Assembly (NCBI GenBank): GCA_902826395.1
Contig: CADEER010000001.1
Coordinates: 1 to 64,000 of the forward strand
Direction: 5' to 3'
Length of the DNA stretch: 64,000 nucleotides
From: an uncultured bacterium
Lineage (GTDB): Bacteria; Desulfobacterota; Binatia; HRBIN30; CADEER01
Part shown: positions 58,101-64,000 of the stretch, piece after piece
How positions within the stretch are numbered: the first letter of the stretch is position 1
How the letters are laid out: each line of letters starts with the position of its first letter
Made by a program: the position numbers and the translations under genes
The notes under the pieces: model-generated
What the model saw: the letters and a program-made list of their open reading frames with translations, nothing else
Told to the model about the DNA's origin: nothing
Databases searched by the model: none

Positions 58101-58664
58101 TACCTGCTCGGGCAGATGGTTGTCCTGGACTTCTACATAGTAGCGCCCGTCGAACATCTCGCGATACTCGCTCAGCACGGCGCGGGCCCGGTCGAGCGAG
58201 CCCACGGCGATGGCGCGGTTGACCTCGCTCGCCAGGCAGCCAGACAGGGCGATGAGGCCGCCGTTGAGCTCGCGCAGCAGTTCCTTGTCGACGCGCGGCT
58301 TGTAGTAGAATCCCTCGGTAAACCCCGCCGTCACCAGCCGACAGAGGTTTTGATACCCCTGCGTGTTCATCGCCAGCAGGATCAGGTGGAAGTTGCCGGC
58401 CGTCTCGAAGTCGTCGCCGCGCACCACACGCTGCTTGTCGCGGCGGTCGCCGGGGGCGACGTACACCTCGCAGCCGATGATCGGTTTGACCCCGGCCTTC
58501 GCGGCCGTCTTGTAGAACTCGACGGCGCCGAACATGTTGCCGTGATCGGTCATCGCGACCGCCGGCATCCCCGATCCAGCGACTCGCGGCATCAGCCGCT
58601 CGATCTTGTTTGCCCCGTCGAGCAGGCTGTACTGCGTGTGCAAATGCAGATGAACGAAGCTCAC
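55164..58664 (-). CDS. dnaE: DNA polymerase III alpha subunit
   Basis: 1166 residues. Two in-frame GTG codons (58670, 58664) are possible; AGGGG lies 1 base from the first but 7 from the second, so I choose 58664 ([16 protein letters not shown]). PHP domain at the N-terminus, palm with catalytic aspartates in [15 protein letters not shown], fingers ([13 protein letters not shown]), [25 protein letters not shown] (quoted in part as [12 protein letters not shown]), tandem HhH and a C-terminal OB fold ([15 protein letters not shown]). It is the replicative polymerase of the DnaE1 type. It follows guaA by about 200 bases on the same strand. Confidence 0.97.
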   Translation of the reverse strand: [1166 protein letters not shown]

Positions 58665-58872
58665 CGGCACGCCCCTGCCGAGTTGCCGAGAGCTGTCGAA
58701 GTCGGTGAGTCAGGAGTCGAGGGACTGCCTTCATCGCACGGCCGCGCCTGCTGCCGTTCACCCACAACCCGACCACACCCCGTCATGCTCTTCCCCTCCT
58801 GCTCGACCGATCCAACCACCCACGCGTCTCAACGTCGGGAGGAGCCGGCCTCCCATCCGCCCGACCCGCAAC

Positions 58873-60405
58873 CTACTCCCACTCGATGGTGGCGGGCGGC
58901 TTTGACGAGATGTCGTAGACCACCCGGTTCACTCCTTTCACTTCGTTGATGATGCGGCTCGAGATGCGCGCGAGCAACTCGCTCGGCAGGCGCGACCAGT
59001 CCGCCGTCATGCCGTCGACGCTGTCGACGGCGCGAATGGCCACGACACTTTCGTAGGTGCGCTCATCGCCCATGACACCGACGGTGTTGACCGGCAACAG
59101 CACCGCGAACATCTGCCACACCTTGTCGTACCAGCCAGCGCTTCGCACTTCTTCATGCAGGATCGCATCGGCAGCCTGCACCAACGCGACGCGCTCGGCG
59201 GTAACCGCGCCGAGGATTCGGATAGCGAGCCCCGGGCCCGGAAACGGATGGCGCCCGATGACATCCTTGGGAAGCCCGAGAGCCATCCCGAGATCCCGCA
59301 CCTCGTCCTTGAACAGCTCGCGCAACGGCTCGATCAGCTCGAGGTTCATCCGCTCCGGCAAGCCGCCGACGTTGTGGTGAGACTTGATGGTCGCCGACGG
59401 CCCCTTGAACGACACCGACTCGATCACATCGGGATAGAGGGTCCCCTGGGCGAGAAAGCGCACCCCCTGCAGTTTCTTGGCCTCCGCCTCGAAGACATCG
59501 ATGAACGTGACTCCAATCGTCTTGCGCTTCTTCTCGGGGTCCTCGATTCCCGCCAAACGATCCAGAAACAGGCGGCTCGCGTCGACAGCCTTGATGCGAC
59601 AGCTCATGGCGTCGCCGAGAACCCGCATGACCGTACCGGCTTCGTCTCGCCGCAGCACGCCGTTGTCGACGAAGATGCAAGTGAGCTGATCGCCGATCGC
59701 ACGATGCAACAAGGCCGCCGTCACCGTCGAATCGACGCCACCGCTCAGTCCACAAACGACACCGGCGTCGCCGACGCGGGCGCGCACCGACTCACACTCG
59801 CGCTCGATGAAGTTCTCCATCGTCCAGTCCGCCCGCGCGTGACACATATGGAAGACGAAGTTCTCGAGGATCTCGCGACCGCGCGGCGTGTGCACCACCT
59901 CGGGGTGAAATTGGATCGCAAATAGCCGGCCGGACGCATCGCAACACGCGGCGACCGGTGAATTCTCACTGTGCGCCAGCACACGCCAGCCCGGTGGCAT
60001 CGCCTCGAGGCGGTCGCCGTGGCTCATCCAAACGCCGGTCTTTTCGCCGGCGCTGAAGCCCGCGAACAAACTCGAGGTCTCGTCGATCACCAACTCGGCC
60101 GGACCGAACTCGCGGTGGCTCGAACGCGCCATGGTACCGCCGTCGTTCTGCACCAGCACGCCCATGCCGTAGCAGATACCCAGCACCGGTACGCCGAGCT
60201 CGGCCACCGCCGGGTCCGGCAGCGGTGCGTCGGCGGCATACACGCTGGCCGGCCCACCCGAGAGGATGATGCCTTTGGGCCGCATGGCGCGGATCCGCTC
60301 GAGCGGTAGGTTGAATGGATGAATCTCGCAGTACACGTGCGCCTCGCGCACCCGCCGCGCGATCAACTGTGTGTACTGCGAGCCAAAGTCGAGAATGAGA
60401 ATCAT
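58873..60405 (-). CDS. guaA: GMP synthase (glutamine-hydrolysing)
   Basis: 510 residues from the ATG at 60405 ([18 protein letters not shown]); in-frame sequence upstream is not family-like. Class I glutaminase domain with Cys78 (LGICYGMG), His167 and Glu169 (QFHPEV). ATP-pyrophosphatase domain with SGGVDST (221-227). Dimerisation domain ending [18 protein letters not shown] and TIEWE. It converts XMP to GMP in the cytoplasm. It is 59 bases downstream of guaB, forming the usual guaBA order. Confidence 0.97.
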   Translation of the reverse strand: MILILDFGSQYTQLIARRVREAHVYCEIHPFNLPLERIRAMRPKGIILSGGPASVYAADAPLPDPAVAELGVPVLGICYGMGVLVQNDGGTMARSSHREFGPAELVIDETSSLFAGFSAGEKTGVWMSHGDRLEAMPPGWRVLAHSENSPVAACCDASGRLFAIQFHPEVVHTPRGREILENFVFHMCHARADWTMENFIERECESVRARVGDAGVVCGLSGGVDSTVTAALLHRAIGDQLTCIFVDNGVLRRDEAGTVMRVLGDAMSCRIKAVDASRLFLDRLAGIEDPEKKRKTIGVTFIDVFEAEAKKLQGVRFLAQGTLYPDVIESVSFKGPSATIKSHHNVGGLPERMNLELIEPLRELFKDEVRDLGMALGLPKDVIGRHPFPGPGLAIRILGAVTAERVALVQAADAILHEEVRSAGWYDKVWQMFAVLLPVNTVGVMGDERTYESVVAIRAVDSVDGMTADWSRLPSELLARISSRIINEVKGVNRVVYDISSKPPATIEWE

Positions 60406-60464
60406 GTGAGAACTGGCCTCACCACCGAGGCACGACAACGCGGAGCGACTACGGATCGGTGGTC

Positions 60465-62307
<1,843 letters not shown>

Positions 62308-62823
62308 GTGATCATCACCCTCGACGGCATCACGCCCCGAATCGACGACACTGCTTACATCCAGGCGAGCGCTCAGGTCATCGGCGACGTTTTCATCGGT
62401 CCACAGAGCAGCGTCTGGTTCAACACGGTGCTGCGCGCAGATGTGCACCATATCCGCATTGGCGCGCGCACCAGCATTCAAGACAACTCAACGGTGCACG
62501 TGACCGGTGGGCGCCACGGCACCGTCATCGGTGACGGCGTCACGGTCGGCCACGGCGTGGTCCTGCACGGCTGCGTGATCGGCAACGGAGCGCTGGTCGG
62601 CATCGGTGCGATCGTCCTCGACCGCTGCGAGATCGGCGACCAGGCCCTCATCGGCGCCGGCGCCCTGCTCGCTCCCGGCACCGTAGTGCCGCCGCGATCG
62701 CTGGTTCTCGGCCACCCTGCCAAGGTGGTGCGACCACTGCGCGAGGACGAGATCGCCAGCCTGGCAACGTCAGCCGACAATTACGTTCTGAATGCCGCCC
62801 GCTACAAGAATCAGGGACTCTGA
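62308..62823 (+). CDS. gamma-carbonic anhydrase-like left-handed beta-helix protein
   Basis: 171 residues from a GTG at 62308 (IITLDGITPRIDDTAYI). Hexapeptide repeats form a left-handed beta-helix. The metal-site histidines appear as DVHHIRIG (first His region) and VGHGVVLHGCVIG (the His pair five residues apart), and SSVWFNTVLRAD is the conserved block with Arg and Asp. Closest to the YrdA/CamH-type group; it may hydrate CO2 or be a structural homologue. A TTG at 62272 would add 12 residues. Divergent from guaB. Confidence 0.9.
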   Translation: MIITLDGITPRIDDTAYIQASAQVIGDVFIGPQSSVWFNTVLRADVHHIRIGARTSIQDNSTVHVTGGRHGTVIGDGVTVGHGVVLHGCVIGNGALVGIGAIVLDRCEIGDQALIGAGALLAPGTVVPPRSLVLGHPAKVVRPLREDEIASLATSADNYVLNAARYKNQGL

Positions 62824-62850
62824 CCCGCCAACAGGCTTGCGGCGAGATGC

Positions 62851-64000
62851 TCAGCAGCCGTCCAGGGCGCTGTTGACGGCGCGGATCAACTCGTTGATCG
62901 CGATGTTGCCATCGCCGTTGCCGTCAGCGTCGAAGCAGCGGTCGAGCGCGCCGCCGTCGAGGGCGTAGTTGACCGCGAGGATCAGCTCGTTGATCGAGAC
63001 GCGTCCGTCGCCGCCGCAGTCGCCCGGACAATACTCACGCGCGATCGACCACAGCTCGGTTCCGACGTCGTCACCCGCAGCAACGAAGAAGACGCGCGGC
63101 CCGATCAGCGTAAAGTCACTTGGGCTCGAAGACGAGCTGGTCGCGGCGAGATCACCGACCGCCCGCGTGCCGCCGGCCGTGCCATCGCTCTCCCACGGCT
63201 CGCAGCCGCTGGTCGGCGTGCACGCCTGGAATAGAAAGGAGCTCCCACTGCTCGGCGTCAGGAACGCAGGGAACGATCCCGGCGCACCCGGGTTGAGATC
63301 GGCCACCAGAGCCGTACCGCCCGTCGTACCATTGCTGCGCCACAGCTCGACACCCAGCTCGCCGTTCTGCGCGGCGAAATAGAGAGTGCGATCGACGTTG
63401 GCGAACGAGAAGAAGAACGTGAAGAAACCAAACGCGTCGCCGAACGGGTTGATGTCGGCAACGCGGCGCGTCCCCTGCTGCGTGCCGTCGCTGACCCAGA
63501 GCTCCTCGTCGCGAATGCCGTCGTCGGCGGTGAAGTAGAGCCGACCGTCGACGTTGCGCAGGAACGACGGCGACGAGCTCTGCGGGCCGGCGAAGATATC
63601 GCGGATCATCGTCGTCCCGGCGGCGGTCCCGTCGCTGATCCACAGCTCGGTGCCATGCTCGCCGTCATCGGCTCCAAAGATCAATTGCTCGTCGAGCACC
63701 GTAAAGAAGAGAAACCCCGGCACCGGAAACGCATGGCCCTCAGGGTTGAGGTCCGTCACGAGTCGGGTGCCGCTCTCCGTTCCGTCGCTGACATAGAGCT
63801 CCAGGCCAACCTCGCCGTCGTCGGCGATGAAGAACAACTGGTCGCCGACGCTGACGGGAAACAGCGGAAATGAGCCCACCGGACCGGGCCTGAGATCTCG
63901 CAGGCGCGAGGTCCCGTCCGCAGTGCCGTCGCTGCGCCACATCTCGATGCCCGACTCGCCGTCGTCGGCGGTGAAGTAGAGTACGTTGCGGTGCACGAGG
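62851..64000 (-). CDS. ELWxSDGT-repeat protein with C-terminal dockerin-like pair (5' end outside window)
   Basis: An open frame from the window's right edge; a GTG at 63996 is probably internal. At least six ~50-residue repeats with the core (E)LW(V/I)SDGT--GT (for example GIEMWRSDGTADGT, GTELWISDGTAAGT) and LYFTADDG predict a beta-propeller or beta-solenoid. The last ~65 residues are a dockerin-like EF-hand pair, CPGDCGGDGRVSINELI and CFDADGNGDGNIAINELI. Export is expected but the N-terminus is not visible. Function unknown; similar repeats occur in large secreted proteins. Confidence 0.85.
   Translation of the reverse strand, partial: LVHRNVLYFTADDGESGIEMWRSDGTADGTSRLRDLRPGPVGSFPLFPVSVGDQLFFIADDGEVGLELYVSDGTESGTRLVTDLNPEGHAFPVPGFLFFTVLDEQLIFGADDGEHGTELWISDGTAAGTTMIRDIFAGPQSSSPSFLRNVDGRLYFTADDGIRDEELWVSDGTQQGTRRVADINPFGDAFGFFTFFFSFANVDRTLYFAAQNGELGVELWRSNGTTGGTALVADLNPGAPGSFPAFLTPSSGSSFLFQACTPTSGCEPWESDGTAGGTRAVGDLAATSSSSSPSDFTLIGPRVFFVAAGDDVGTELWSIAREYCPGDCGGDGRVSINELILAVNYALDGGALDRCFDADGNGDGNIAINELIRAVNSALDGC

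Noticed and set aside
58837-58854. GGGAGG/CCTCCC hairpin between guaA and dnaE
   Set aside because: Six base pairs, no T run; could easily be chance in GC-rich DNA.
57357-58949. Plus-strand open frame of about 530 codons
   Set aside because: Antisense of dnaE; a result of high GC content.

Overview
The window is GC-rich bacterial chromosome with dense, mostly short-gapped genes and no rRNA, tRNA, CRISPR array or insertion sequence that I can see. Seven exported proteins carry dockerin-like EF-hand pairs of the type CPGDC...INELI...GC, several with long Thr/Pro stalks. Together with an ELWxSDGT-repeat protein, CX4CH cytochrome-like domains and a P450/acyl-CoA ligase cluster, this style points to an uncultured Binatota-like (formerly deltaproteobacterial) lineage. 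That is inference from gene style; no ribosomal marker is present.

Left part (1-14.3 kb): a truncated Thr/Pro-stalk secreted protein; an HTH protein; a minus-strand catabolic cluster of cytochrome P450, HSL-type esterase and FATP-type acyl-CoA synthetase; a divergent ribbon-helix-helix protein with a basic tail. An export-rich block follows: a small dockerin/cytochrome protein, a ZIP metal transporter, a large copper monooxygenase-like protein of the PHM fold fused to dockerin and CX4CH domains, a Tat-exported amidohydrolase and a PQQ-type beta-propeller.

Middle (14.3-41.9 kb): core metabolism and housekeeping. An FMN-binding protein and Rrf2 regulator precede the sucA-sucB-lpdA operon (2-oxoglutarate dehydrogenase). 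Then come a conserved unknown, a thiolase-like protein without the usual cysteine, a 1-Cys peroxiredoxin, aminopeptidase P with a slipin, a GAF/PAS histidine kinase, two MDR dehydrogenases, a degenerate cyclase lipoprotein, an L,D-transpeptidase, an archaeal/methanopterin-like dihydropteroate synthase, a degenerate kinase, an SDR/acyltransferase pair, a Thr/Pro-stalk protein, a pseudo-AAA+ sigma54-activator-like protein preceded by a -24/-12 promoter, and an AI-2E family permease.

Right part (41.9-64 kb): a second modular secreted protein sharing domains with two others in the window, aconitase, an outer-membrane lipoprotein-sorting-like protein, a CDP-alcohol phosphatidyltransferase, HflX, a complete TonB energy-transduction operon (DUF3450, TtpC-like, ExbB, two ExbD, TonB, TPR) with three 22-bp-phased repeats over its promoter, dnaE, guaB-guaA, a gamma-carbonic anhydrase-like protein, and a truncated ELWxSDGT-repeat/dockerin protein running off the right edge. 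The TonB operon and the many exported Cys-rich, dockerin-bearing proteins suggest a diderm cell investing heavily in surface or secreted functions.
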